The position numbers and the translations under genes are program-made. DNA of 64,000 nucleotides, taken from NCBI GenBank assembly GCA_038729485.1, contig JAVYRX010000005.1:1-64000 (forward strand). Direction: 5' to 3'. Source of the stretch: GCA-001856825 sp038729485. Its GTDB lineage: Archaea > Thermoplasmatota > Thermoplasmata > Thermoplasmatales > GCA-001856825. Positions 52,447-61,263 of this stretch are shown in pieces (within the stretch, counting starts at the first letter, position 1; each line of letters opens with the position of its first letter). The notes under the pieces are model-generated. The model saw nothing but the letters and a program-made list of their open reading frames with translations, did not search any database and was not told the DNA's origin.

Positions 52447-54014
52447 AGATATCTCCTCCTGCCTTCTATTTCTCTCACCTTATTTAGAACTTCATCATAT
52501 TTGGAAAATTTGGCGTATCCTTCAAGAAAATTATCGAAGGACCATTTCTTGCCCAGCGAAGACAATGATTCTTTCATAAGATGAACGTCCACCCCAAAAT
52601 CCTCGATCTCAGGAGAGGTATTTCCCATGGATGGATCGATTATGCTTATCCCGTCATCCACAATAAGATTTCCCGCATTTATGTCTCCGTGGCTTATACC
52701 AGCCTCGTGCATGCTTGCAACTATTCTACCTGATTCCTCCACAAGGCGGTCAAACTCCGGTTTATCAAGCATCAGACTTAGAGATTTACCTCTAATTTTT
52801 GTCATGACTATGCTGGCCTCATCCAAATCAACATAGAGGACCAGAGGTGCCTTTATTCCCGCCTCTTTAATAGCGTGAAGCAGCCTAACCTCCTTTTTAA
52901 CTCTAGATTTATTAATTATGCTATCTAATTCTGGATTCCTATATTCTTTTCCCTTTCTTACCTTTAAGATACAGTCAAAACCATGAAATTTTATTTCGCT
53001 AACAACACTTTCACCACCTTGCATAGCCTTGGGTGTTACTTTCCTTCTCCCGATCCAGGAAGCTTCATAGGAGTCTATCCTTTCATATTGGTCCACTCTT
53101 ACTTCTTCTGCCTTCATGACATTTGATGAAAAGAAACCGGCGAGCGCAATCATGGCACCATTATCAGAAAGAAACTTATCTTCAGGGAAAAAGTACGAGT
53201 ATCCCCTGTGCTCAGCCATTTGAAGGAGAATCTGCCTAAGCCTCCTGTTCCTAGCAACTCCCCCTGTTATGGCAAATTCGTCTAATCCGAAATGTGCCAT
53301 GCCCCTTTCCACTATTTCAGCCAGCGCCGTGAATGCATATTCCTGTGCATTGAACGCAATGTCGCTATCTTCTTTCTTGCCTATCATGTTCCTCAGGTGA
53401 GTGTAAAGACCCGAGTAAGCTACGTCCATTCCCCTTATTGTGTAGGGGGAATCGAATATTTCTTTTCCTTTAAGCGCAATTTGTTCAAGTTTTGGGGCCC
53501 CGGGAAACGGTATTCCCATATCCCTAGCTAGTTTGTCCAGGAAATTACCTACCCCTATGTCAAGCGTTTCCCCTAGAATCGAGTATTTTCCATTTCCTAT
53601 AATTTCAATTTGAGTGTTCCCTCCTGATACGTACAGAAAAAGGGGATGCTCGAATTTTGACATGCTCCTTGCAATTTCAAGGTGCGCAACCCCGTGATTT
53701 ACAGGGACGATCTGCTTACCGTATTTTATTGAAAGGAATCTTGCCAATTCCACCCCTGTCTTTAGTGCTGGGCCGAGACCTGGCCCAGTTGCAACCGATA
53801 TCCTGTCTATCTCGCTAATATCAATTTTGTTCTTCTCCAGCAATAGAGCAAGAATCCTGGGGAAGGCTTTCATGTGGTGAGCGGCTGCCTCTCTGGGATT
53901 TATGCCTCCTTTGAGCGGTTTATAGGAATCAGATATGAAGTCAACTATATTGCCGTCTTCTACGATCCCAACTGAAGCAGTATGTGCAGTACTTTCTATT
54001 CCTAGAACTATCAT
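52443..54014 (-). CDS. Fused Kae1-Bud32 tRNA t6A threonylcarbamoyltransferase/kinase
   Basis: Residues 1-325 are Kae1/TsaD (GIESTAHTASVGIVEDG, the metal-binding REAAAHHMKAFP and NHGVAHLEIA, LDIGVGNFLDKLAR, TGGVARNRRLR). Residues about 335-523 are the Bud32 atypical kinase (FDCILKVRKGKEY, ISHGDINAGNLIV with catalytic Asp, SIIDPSMGN). The pair makes t6A37 in ANN-decoding tRNAs within KEOPS. Gene fusion of the two is known in several euryarchaea. 523 residues. Upstream is LSm with a 12-bp gap. Confidence 0.95.
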   Translation of the reverse strand: MIVLGIESTAHTASVGIVEDGNIVDFISDSYKPLKGGINPREAAAHHMKAFPRILALLLEKNKIDISEIDRISVATGPGLGPALKTGVELARFLSIKYGKQIVPVNHGVAHLEIARSMSKFEHPLFLYVSGGNTQIEIIGNGKYSILGETLDIGVGNFLDKLARDMGIPFPGAPKLEQIALKGKEIFDSPYTIRGMDVAYSGLYTHLRNMIGKKEDSDIAFNAQEYAFTALAEIVERGMAHFGLDEFAITGGVARNRRLRQILLQMAEHRGYSYFFPEDKFLSDNGAMIALAGFFSSNVMKAEEVRVDQYERIDSYEASWIGRRKVTPKAMQGGESVVSEIKFHGFDCILKVRKGKEYRNPELDSIINKSRVKKEVRLLHAIKEAGIKAPLVLYVDLDEASIVMTKIRGKSLSLMLDKPEFDRLVEESGRIVASMHEAGISHGDINAGNLIVDDGISIIDPSMGNTSPEIEDFGVDVHLMKESLSSLGKKWSFDNFLEGYAKFSKYDEVLNKVREIEGRRRYL

Positions 54015-54026
54015 CCATTAACTATC

Positions 54027-54242
54027 TTACTTTTGGGAGATCCTTACCACGTTGCTTCCCCTGAGTATAACTGTACCTAGCTTTCTCTTGTTATTTTCAG
54101 TTATTTCCTCTGTATTCGAGATAACCATATTCATGTAGTCGTCATAACTTTCCAGCACGCCCTCAAGAACGGTATTATCTTTCAGCAGAAGGGAGACGGG
54201 CTTTTGGACCATAGTTTGCATTACAGCCATCGGAACTGCCAT
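54027..54242 (-). CDS. LSm (Sm-like) RNA-binding protein
   Basis: 71 residues covering both Sm motifs: VLLKDNTVLEGVLESYDDYMNMVISN (Sm1, with the D-x-x-M-N RNA-binding core) and LGTVILRGSNVVRIS (Sm2, with the [IV]-[LI]-R-G core). It forms a heptameric ring binding U-rich RNA. Encoded between a small coiled-coil ORF and kae1-bud32, in an RNA-processing operon with csl4. Confidence 0.92.
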   Translation of the reverse strand: MAVPMAVMQTMVQKPVSLLLKDNTVLEGVLESYDDYMNMVISNTEEITENNKRKLGTVILRGSNVVRISQK

Positions 54243-54250
54243 TTTATCAC

Positions 54251-54412
54251 CTATGTGTATTCATAATAATCGTCTTCTTCTTCATTTTCCATAACAACCT
54301 GCAGCAAACCTCTAAGGATTGTCTTCATATTCTCTACTTCCTTCCTGAGATTGCGGACTTCCATATCCAGTTTTTCTACTCTCATTCTGCTGTCATTCTC
54401 ATCTATCTTCAT
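54251..54412 (-). CDS. Small coiled-coil protein (53 aa) between csl4 and lsm
   Basis: Reading from ATG 54412 to TAG 54251 gives 53 residues. A heptad-like amphipathic helix covers residues about 10-42 (VEKLDMEVRNLRKEVENM), and the end is acidic with Tyr (NEEEDDYYEYT). It overlaps the csl4 stop by 14 bp and ends 9 bp before lsm, so it fits the operon exactly. Too short for usual ORF cut-offs. Function unknown; helix-forming small protein in an RNA-handling operon. Confidence 0.55.
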   Translation of the reverse strand: MKIDENDSRMRVEKLDMEVRNLRKEVENMKTILRGLLQVVMENEEEDDYYEYT

Positions 54413-54974
54413 TTATCACACACCCCTTCGGAATCTCCCCATATTTTCTGGAGACCTTCCTTAGCTCACTCTTCTGACAATAGGTACAGTAAAGTTCGCT
54501 ATTAATCCTTTCCAACGGTCTCCTACATCTGGAGCAGTATGCATATATCACACCGTAATCTGGCGGTTCTAGTGTCAGGTCTATCTTTCCCCTGATCGAA
54601 ACAACTTTGCCCCTGATCACATCCCTTACTTTGACCACTTTTGAGCACATATCAAGATATTGCCCCATTATCCTGCTTGCATGTACTAGTGCTCTGGTTT
54701 TTGCCTCGTACACATTTTCCCCTCTTATTACATATTCACCCGAAACGACTACAAGCGGCTCATTTATTTCAGTCACGACGCCTATTATTTCGTCCCCAGG
54801 TTGCACTATAATGTCCTTCCTTTCGCTTTTCACCATTATCTTATAGTCATCCCCAACGGTCACCTCCCCCACCGATGACGAAAATATGCGCCCGTCTTCT
54901 TGATATGTACCCGGGCCGGGAATAAACTCCTCTTCAGTACCTAGATATTCTCCGGGAAGTACGAACTTGTTCAC
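54399..54974 (-). CDS. csl4: Exosome complex RNA-binding subunit Csl4
   Basis: Cap subunit of the archaeal exosome. N-terminal strand region LPGEYLGTEEEFIPGPGTYQEDGRIFSS, central S1 domain about 60-140 (VQPGDEIIGVVTEI, VVKVRDVIRGKVVSIRGKIDLT), and C-terminal zinc ribbon with CSRC and CTYC pairs. 191 residues, normal size. Its start overlaps the end of the methyltransferase gene by 4 bp. Confidence 0.92.
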   Translation of the reverse strand: MNKFVLPGEYLGTEEEFIPGPGTYQEDGRIFSSSVGEVTVGDDYKIMVKSERKDIIVQPGDEIIGVVTEINEPLVVVSGEYVIRGENVYEAKTRALVHASRIMGQYLDMCSKVVKVRDVIRGKVVSIRGKIDLTLEPPDYGVIYAYCSRCRRPLERINSELYCTYCQKSELRKVSRKYGEIPKGCVINEDR

Positions 54975-55585
54975 GCTAGATCAACCCTTGCAATTCTCAC
55001 GGGGATTGGAATCTTCTCTTTCGTATGAAATTTGTATAAACGTGGTATTTCAATGAAGCTCTTCTCCTCCCATACAACGGTGCCCACCGGTCTGATTAGT
55101 TTGCTCAGAAAATCACCCGCGTTGTAATCAAGGATGATATAAAAATGTTTAGACAATTCGATTGCCTTTTGAATAAAAGGCATGTCCAATCCTCTCTTAT
55201 GGACTCCGAAGGGCGGATTCATTATAACGGTATCCACTTTAACATTAAATTCGGAGACATCCGAATTTATTAGCTCAATTTGAATGCCCATCATTTCTGC
55301 ATTTTTTGATGCTGAATCCAGAATTTTTTTATCCTTATCTATTCCATATACCTTCCTAGCTCCCAAGAGAGCTGCACCTACGGCAAATATGCCATTTCCG
55401 CAACCGAGATCAGCTACTTTCCTTCCAATAACGTTTCCCTCCTGTGCGGCACGAAACAAGAGCGCAGAAGCGAGAGAAGGAGAAGTATTGTACTGCTCAA
55501 GTGAAATGTTGTAGTTTTCAGGGACATGCAATTTCGACAGAGCCATTTCAAGGCTGCTTTTCTTAATCGTAACAGATTCATTCAT
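54971..55585 (-). CDS. Predicted RNA methyltransferase (COG2263/METTL5-like)
   Basis: SAM-dependent methylase with DLGCGNG at 59-65 and the amino-methylating motif NPPF at 123-126 (MNPPFGVHKRGLD). The extended NPPFGxxxxGxD pattern and the 204-residue length match archaeal COG2263, related to METTL5, which makes m6A in small-subunit rRNA. N-terminal LEQYNTSPSLASALLF is the family-type QY-T region. Coupled to csl4 by a 4-bp overlap. Confidence 0.87.
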   Translation of the reverse strand: MNESVTIKKSSLEMALSKLHVPENYNISLEQYNTSPSLASALLFRAAQEGNVIGRKVADLGCGNGIFAVGAALLGARKVYGIDKDKKILDSASKNAEMMGIQIELINSDVSEFNVKVDTVIMNPPFGVHKRGLDMPFIQKAIELSKHFYIILDYNAGDFLSKLIRPVGTVVWEEKSFIEIPRLYKFHTKEKIPIPVRIARVDLA

Positions 55586-55612
55586 TCGTTTATCCTTTCC
55601 GCAGATTTCAGT

Positions 55613-55885
55613 CTATTCCAGCACAGTCTTTACAAGTTCACGTGCCTCTTTTTCTGCCTCCTCTTTAGGCTCGCCTTTCATCTTTAATAGTGTTGCTATG
55701 TATTTTTCCGCCCTTGTGACCTTCCAGGTGCTTCTCTCGTGAACAATTTTTACAATTACTTCTGCAATGTCACTGTCAACTTCCAGTCCAAACTTTTCCT
55801 TTATTCTGATCTGCCATAGCTTAATCAGGAAACGGGGAACGTAATCGCCCTCCCTCCTAAGTCTCTGGTATATCCCGTTACTCAT
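55613..55885 (-). CDS. Small basic hypothetical protein (90 aa)
   Basis: All-helical looking, charged protein (MSNGIYQRLRREGDYVPRFLIKLW and a C-terminus TLLKMKGEPKEEAEKEARELV). No motif recognised. It lies 27 bp upstream of the methyltransferase gene and 45 bp downstream of argF on the same strand. Regular composition and clean spacing suggest a true gene; a nucleic-acid-binding role would be a guess. Confidence 0.6.
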   Translation of the reverse strand: MSNGIYQRLRREGDYVPRFLIKLWQIRIKEKFGLEVDSDIAEVIVKIVHERSTWKVTRAEKYIATLLKMKGEPKEEAEKEARELVKTVLE

Positions 55886-55930
55886 TACGTTTTGAGTATA
55901 TCATGCTTTAAATATGTTATGGAACAAAAA

Positions 55931-56854
55931 TCAAGTGCCCACCATGACCTTCTTGAGTATTATCTTCTCTGCATGTAGTCTATTTTCTGCTTCAGAAAAT
56001 ATGACGCTGTTTGGTGAATCGGCAACGTCGTCAGTGACTTCCTGTCCGCGATGTGCGGGAAGGCAGTGCATGAAAATATAGTCCTTCTTTGCTATTGAAA
56101 CCATCTTCCTGTTTATTTGATATGGGTTGAACGCTTTCAACCTTTCTTTTTCCTCTTTTTCCTCGCCCATGGAAACCCAAACATCCGTATAAACCACGTC
56201 AGCCCCAGCAACGGCCTCCTTGAATTCATTAGTTACAACTACCTCTGATTTGCGTTCTCTTGACAGCGAGAGTGCCTTATTCACCATTTTCTTGTCCGGT
56301 TCATATCCCTCAGGTGTTGCTATCCAGAAATCAGCTCCTACAAGCGCTGATGCAAGCATTAGGGAATTGGCAGTGTTGTTGCCATCTCCGACATATGCTA
56401 TTTTGAGGCCTTCAAGCTTCCCCTTGTTTTCCTTAATTGTCATAAAGTCTGCAACGATCTGCGTCGGATGTTCCACGTCGTCCAGTCCGTTTATCACTGA
56501 TACAGTGGAATTCTTAGCCAGCTCTAGCACATTCTCATGCTTATATGCTCTGTAAAGTATGCTATCTACCATTCCAGAGAGAACCTTGGCAGTGTCAGCT
56601 ATTGTTTCTCCACGCCCCATTTGCATATCGCGTGGAGAAAGGTATATAGCATGACCGCCCAACTGTGTCATAGCAGTTTCAAAGCTTACTCTTGTCCTCG
56701 TCGACGCCTTCTCGAATATCATTGCGAGCGTTTTTCTGTCAAGGGACGAATCTTTTTTTCCCGCCTTGAATGATCTCTTTAGTTTCAATCCTTCATCTAC
56801 GAATTCCACGAAATCGTCTTTCATGTCCAAAACTGAAATTATATCCCTTTTCAT
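55931..56854 (-). CDS. argF: Ornithine carbamoyltransferase
   Basis: Joins ornithine and carbamoyl phosphate to citrulline in arginine synthesis. Carbamoyl-phosphate site STRTRVSFE at 51-59, HPTQIVADFMTI in the middle, and the ornithine-site HCLPAHRGQEV near the C-terminus. MGEEKEEKERLKAF is the SMG-loop region. 307 residues, normal. It overlaps sucD by 4 bp, an unusual coupling of arginine synthesis to the TCA-cycle genes. Confidence 0.95.
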   Translation of the reverse strand: MKRDIISVLDMKDDFVEFVDEGLKLKRSFKAGKKDSSLDRKTLAMIFEKASTRTRVSFETAMTQLGGHAIYLSPRDMQMGRGETIADTAKVLSGMVDSILYRAYKHENVLELAKNSTVSVINGLDDVEHPTQIVADFMTIKENKGKLEGLKIAYVGDGNNTANSLMLASALVGADFWIATPEGYEPDKKMVNKALSLSRERKSEVVVTNEFKEAVAGADVVYTDVWVSMGEEKEEKERLKAFNPYQINRKMVSIAKKDYIFMHCLPAHRGQEVTDDVADSPNSVIFSEAENRLHAEKIILKKVMVGT

Positions 56855-57717
56855 CCCAACACCTCTTTCAAAAGGCCCGGAATTTCATAGGGGTAGGAAC
56901 CGACTAGAACCCCAGCCTCCTTAAGAGCATTGACCTTGGACTCTGCTGTTCCACGTCCTCTGGTGATTATCGCCCCGGCATGACCCATTCTTTTTCCTGG
57001 AGGCGCGCTTCTACCTGTTATGTACGCAACTACGGGCTTGTTGAAATTATGTTTTATGTATTCTGCGGCTTCCTCCTCTTCTGTGCCTCCTATCTCGCCA
57101 ACGATCACGACTGCTTCCGTTTCTTCATCCTTCTTAAACCTCTCCAGGACGTCTATGAAGTCTAGCCCAGTTACAGGATCTCCTCCGAGACCAATAACGG
57201 TGCTTTCTCCCAACCCGCTCTCCGTTATAAGGTTCACTATTTCGTATGTTAGTGTTCCGCTCCTTGAGATCACTCCAACGTTGCCCTTCCTGAATATCTG
57301 GTTGGGCATAATGCCCAACTTGCACGTAAATGGCGTTGCCGCACCAGGTCCGTTTGGGCCAAGGACAGTCTTTCCCATCTTCCTGGCAAGACTAACAATA
57401 TGCATGGTATCTTGATACGGTACCTTCTCGGTAAGTATGTATATTAGGTCTATGCCGTTGTATAAAGCTTCCTTCGCTGCATCGAGTACATAAGGCGCTG
57501 CCACTGAAATGAACGTCGCATTCGGTTCCTCTTTCATTCCCTCTTCCACCGAATTGTAGACCTTTATCCCTCCGACATCTGTTCCGCCTTTTCCTGGCGA
57601 GGTACCAGCGACGACTTTCGATCCGAACTTTTGCATCTGCATTGCATTAAAAGAGCCCTGATGACCTGTTATTCCTTGAACGATTATTCTCGTATCCTCT
57701 CCAACTATTATGCCCAT
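56851..57717 (-). CDS. sucD: Succinyl-CoA synthetase alpha subunit
   Basis: CoA-binding, phospho-histidine subunit. GITGHQGSFNAMQMQ, GPNGPGAATPFTCKLGIMP, GVISRSGTLTYEIV, and the active-site histidine in GHAGAIITRGRG are all present. 288 residues. It begins directly after sucC with no gap. Substrate-level ATP or GTP formation from succinyl-CoA fits oxidation of amino acids or acetate. Confidence 0.96.
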   Translation of the reverse strand: MGIIVGEDTRIIVQGITGHQGSFNAMQMQKFGSKVVAGTSPGKGGTDVGGIKVYNSVEEGMKEEPNATFISVAAPYVLDAAKEALYNGIDLIYILTEKVPYQDTMHIVSLARKMGKTVLGPNGPGAATPFTCKLGIMPNQIFRKGNVGVISRSGTLTYEIVNLITESGLGESTVIGLGGDPVTGLDFIDVLERFKKDEETEAVVIVGEIGGTEEEEAAEYIKHNFNKPVVAYITGRSAPPGKRMGHAGAIITRGRGTAESKVNALKEAGVLVGSYPYEIPGLLKEVLG

Positions 57718-58818
57718 TTAGTTCACCACCCTTTTAACTTCGTCTATTGCTTGCATCATGTTGGAATATGCAGATATCCCGTTTTCTTTAAGCATCTGCC
57801 TTCCTACGTCCTCATTGACCCCCGAAAGCCTCACAACTATGGGTGCAGAGAGTCCGACCCTCTTCTTGGCCTCAATAATTCCCTTTGCAACTGTGTCGCA
57901 CCTAGTCACTCCCCCGAATATGTTAATGAATAGTGCAACTATATTTGCCTCTTTTAGAATTTCAAATGCACCAACTACCTTCTCTACATCGTCTGTGCCT
58001 CCGAGATCAAGAAAATTTCTGGGCTTAAGACCCTTGAGCGTTAATCCGTCCAACGTAGCCATCGTGAGACCAGCACCATTGGCTATGACTCCTACATGCC
58101 CGTCAAGTTCAACAAGAGCGTATCCTCTGGAATGCGCTAGCTGTTCCAGTTTCGTCATGTCTGCGGGATTGTCTGGAATGTCCTTGTGTCTGAAGAGGGA
58201 ATCGGAATCAATAATTACTTTTGCGTCTCCTGCTACCACTCTTCCGTCCTTTAGAGCCGTAAGCGGATTCACCTCTACGAGTTCGCAGTCGTATGTTTCA
58301 TAAAGGGAGTACATCTTCTGAACTATGTCCTGAAATTGTTTTGTTTGATTCTGATCCAAGTTTAATTTCGCAGCCAGGGCTCTTCCTATAAATCCTGAAT
58401 ATCCTACCACTGGATCGATCCAGTATTTTTCTATGTCAGAATCTGGGACTTCCTCTATCTCCATTCCGCCTGCCTTGGAAGCCATAATCAGAGGCTCCTT
58501 CTTGCTTCTGTCTAAAGTTATGGAAACATAGAGCTCCCTTGCAATATCCAATTTTTCTTCAAGGAGGACTCCTTTAACTTTCAGACCCTTTATAGTCATT
58601 CCAAGAACCTCCTTTCCTTTTTCCTCCAGTTCCTTCTCGTCCGAAGCAAATTTTATTCCTCCAGCTTTGCCCCTTCCTCCCGTGAGCACCTGAGCCTTTA
58701 CGACAACTGGAAATTTGTTCCAAGAGAGTTGCTGGACGGACTCACAGTATATGCCATCTGGAATGGGGATTCCAAATTTTCGGAACAAGGCCTTAGCCTG
58801 ATATTCATATAGATTCAT
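57718..58818 (-). CDS. sucC: Succinyl-CoA synthetase beta subunit
   Basis: ATP-grasp nucleotide-binding subunit. Start NLYEYQAKALFRKFGIPIP, then KAQVLTGGRGKAGGIKFA, VEVNPLTAL and a C-terminal NIFGGVTRCDTVAKGI with PIVVRLSGVNED. 366 residues, normal. First gene of sucC-sucD-argF, with 35 bp between it and the M1 aminopeptidase gene upstream. Confidence 0.96.
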   Translation of the reverse strand: MNLYEYQAKALFRKFGIPIPDGIYCESVQQLSWNKFPVVVKAQVLTGGRGKAGGIKFASDEKELEEKGKEVLGMTIKGLKVKGVLLEEKLDIARELYVSITLDRSKKEPLIMASKAGGMEIEEVPDSDIEKYWIDPVVGYSGFIGRALAAKLNLDQNQTKQFQDIVQKMYSLYETYDCELVEVNPLTALKDGRVVAGDAKVIIDSDSLFRHKDIPDNPADMTKLEQLAHSRGYALVELDGHVGVIANGAGLTMATLDGLTLKGLKPRNFLDLGGTDDVEKVVGAFEILKEANIVALFINIFGGVTRCDTVAKGIIEAKKRVGLSAPIVVRLSGVNEDVGRQMLKENGISAYSNMMQAIDEVKRVVN

Positions 58819-58853
58819 TGTTCATCCACCCAATATTAACGGTTATTATAAAT

Positions 58854-61211
58854 TCATTTTCTTGTAATCTTCGAGATTAGGTTCTCGTTCACCTCTAATT
58901 TTTCCAGCCCGTTCTTTATGCCAGCTGAAGCTTCGGGGATGCTGTTAGATTTGATGAAAGCCTCAACCTCTCTCCTATGGCCTATGCCATCAATAGATAT
59001 AATTATCTCAAGGAGTCTTGAAACTGAGCTGCTTCCTTTGTAAATTTCCCTTATTACATTCAGGTTTGATGGAAGCCACTTCCATATTTCGCCGCGGAAA
59101 TTTTTATTCATTGTCGCACCGCGCAGCGCATAGAGCAAATTTCCTCTCATTTCCGTCCTGGACACTGAGAAGTTCAGGAACTCGTTGACTGCCTGGATAT
59201 CCGGAAACATGCCCATTGCAAACATAACTCTTGCCGATTCGGTGTCGTTCTCGGGAGATCTTGCCATATCCCATAATTTTCCTTTTTCGTAGTTGCTCAT
59301 TGCAGACGAAATTAAAACAGACATTCTTCTTTCCGGAGGCACGCTCTTGAAATCATTTATCTTTTGCTTTTCACTCTCCCTGAATTTTGGATCTATTATT
59401 GCTAGCACAGTGGACAAGTTATCAACTATGGCTTTAGAATTCTCGTCTTTTTCATTGCTGAATAAGGACAATTTGTCGTTTAGGTATTGGGATGCAGTAG
59501 AAATGATGCCATCTGAGTCTAATATCAGGGCAAGTTGTTCAAGGATGTCGCCAAGCCTTTGGACTAGCGTGTAGTCATTGCGTTCCCTGAGTAGTGCTAT
59601 AAGTTTTGAGAACTCTTCGAATTCTATGTCTCCGGATAGTAGAAATGAAAAATAGTCGTCTATGAGTTTTGCCAAAAACTCTGAAGATGGACCGGCGGCA
59701 AGAATCCTATCCAGCAAATTACCCTTAAACAAGATTCTGTAATAGCCAGCAGCCTTTGTATCGAATAGAGTATCCAGACTTCCTCTGAATTTCTTTTCCT
59801 TGTCCTTAAATAGAATTTTTGTCGTTCTATTTCCTTTTTTTAGAAATAGAGGGATCTCCCAGATATAATCGTCGTGGTTTTTCAAGAACGTGAATCTCCT
59901 TTGAGAAACTCTGATAGTATCATTTTCTGAAGATACGGTCACGACGGGGAGACCTTCCTTTTCCAACCAAGATTTCATTAAAGAGGAAATATCCTTCTTG
60001 CTTACCTCGGAGAGGGAGGTCCAGAGATCTTCTGAAGTTGCGTTTGAATATTCAAAATGCTTCAAGTATCTATAAACGCCTTCCCTGAATTTTTCCTCTC
60101 CGATATACTCTTCTATCATCCTTAATACTGAAGCTCCCTTCCCGTAGCTTATCTCGTCAAATATCTCGGATATCTCATCCGGGCTTTTGACCGGAACCCT
60201 TACGGGATGCGTTCCCATCAGGCTATCTTTAGACATGGACGACAGCGTTTCTTCCCTCAAAAAGTCCTGCCATAGATTCCATTCGGGGTATAGCTTTGAA
60301 AGTATCTTGTATCCTACGAATGTTGCAAACGACTCATTTAGCCATAAGTCATCCCACCATTTCATAGTAACTAAATCTCCGAACCATTGGTGGGCAAATT
60401 CATGCGAAACCGTGTAGGCGATCTGCTTTTTTTGACCAAAGCTTACTGATTCGTTGAACAGCAGAGCCAGTTCCCTGAATGTAATTGCTCCCCAGTTCTC
60501 CATGGCCCCTGCACCAAATTGGGGAAGTGCAATGAGGTGAACCTTATCGAAGGGGTATTTAATCTTGTAATAACGTTCATACCGTGGCAGGAGTCTTTGG
60601 AGAAGTTTCAGAGAAAATTGCCCCTCGTGTGCTTTTCCAGGAGAGGTTGCGACAGCAATAGTTCTCCCCTGCTTCGTGCGAGATATTATGTCAAAGTCAC
60701 CTATGCCGATATAAACAAGATATGTCGACATCGGGGGGGTCTCTTCAAATATGAAATGCGATTTTCCGTCACTCACCTCTCTAACGGCGGGTCGTCTGTT
60801 GCTGATCACCTCAACCCTAGAATCTACATTTACCTCTATCTTGAATTTAGCCTTCTCGTCAGGTCTGTCCACGCACGGAAATACTGACCTTGCGCCTGTT
60901 GGTTCCATCTGCGTAGTGATTATTCTCCCAGTTTCGTATCTGCTCTCATGAATCCCCATCAGGGACATGCTTGATACTTTCCCTGAAAATGTTATGACTA
61001 CTGAGTTTGAATCTAGTGCGGGGATCTTCAGCACGCTGCCGTCAAGTTGATATGCAACCTTTTTCCCGTTGCTCTCGATATCTTCGATCAAGAGGCCTTC
61101 ACTGTCCAGGCTAAGACCGTCGTCAAACGTCCCGCTAATTGTTTCTACGCATTTGTATTTAAGCTCATTGAAGCTAAAATAAAATTTGAGGTCATAACCT
61201 TCTACCTTCAT
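58854..61211 (-). CDS. M1 aminopeptidase, tricorn-interacting factor F2/F3-like
   Basis: Zinc aminopeptidase that trims tricorn/proteasome products. Numbered from ATG 61211: GAMEN at 235-239, HEFAH at 270-274, the distal zinc ligand in NESFATF at about 293, and a helical C-terminal domain to residue 785. Size and domain layout match Thermoplasma factors F2/F3. The frame opens two codons earlier at a GTG. A TATA-like TTTATAAAAATTTTT near 61230-61245 predicts a leaderless start at this ATG. Paralogue of the HEAT-repeat enzyme at 29.1 kb but without its repeat tail. Confidence 0.93.
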   Translation of the reverse strand: MKVEGYDLKFYFSFNELKYKCVETISGTFDDGLSLDSEGLLIEDIESNGKKVAYQLDGSVLKIPALDSNSVVITFSGKVSSMSLMGIHESRYETGRIITTQMEPTGARSVFPCVDRPDEKAKFKIEVNVDSRVEVISNRRPAVREVSDGKSHFIFEETPPMSTYLVYIGIGDFDIISRTKQGRTIAVATSPGKAHEGQFSLKLLQRLLPRYERYYKIKYPFDKVHLIALPQFGAGAMENWGAITFRELALLFNESVSFGQKKQIAYTVSHEFAHQWFGDLVTMKWWDDLWLNESFATFVGYKILSKLYPEWNLWQDFLREETLSSMSKDSLMGTHPVRVPVKSPDEISEIFDEISYGKGASVLRMIEEYIGEEKFREGVYRYLKHFEYSNATSEDLWTSLSEVSKKDISSLMKSWLEKEGLPVVTVSSENDTIRVSQRRFTFLKNHDDYIWEIPLFLKKGNRTTKILFKDKEKKFRGSLDTLFDTKAAGYYRILFKGNLLDRILAAGPSSEFLAKLIDDYFSFLLSGDIEFEEFSKLIALLRERNDYTLVQRLGDILEQLALILDSDGIISTASQYLNDKLSLFSNEKDENSKAIVDNLSTVLAIIDPKFRESEKQKINDFKSVPPERRMSVLISSAMSNYEKGKLWDMARSPENDTESARVMFAMGMFPDIQAVNEFLNFSVSRTEMRGNLLYALRGATMNKNFRGEIWKWLPSNLNVIREIYKGSSSVSRLLEIIISIDGIGHRREVEAFIKSNSIPEASAGIKNGLEKLEVNENLISKITRK

Positions 61212-61263
61212 ACACACGAAGGTTGCTTATGGATAAAAATTTTTATAAATAAAATTAAAAATT

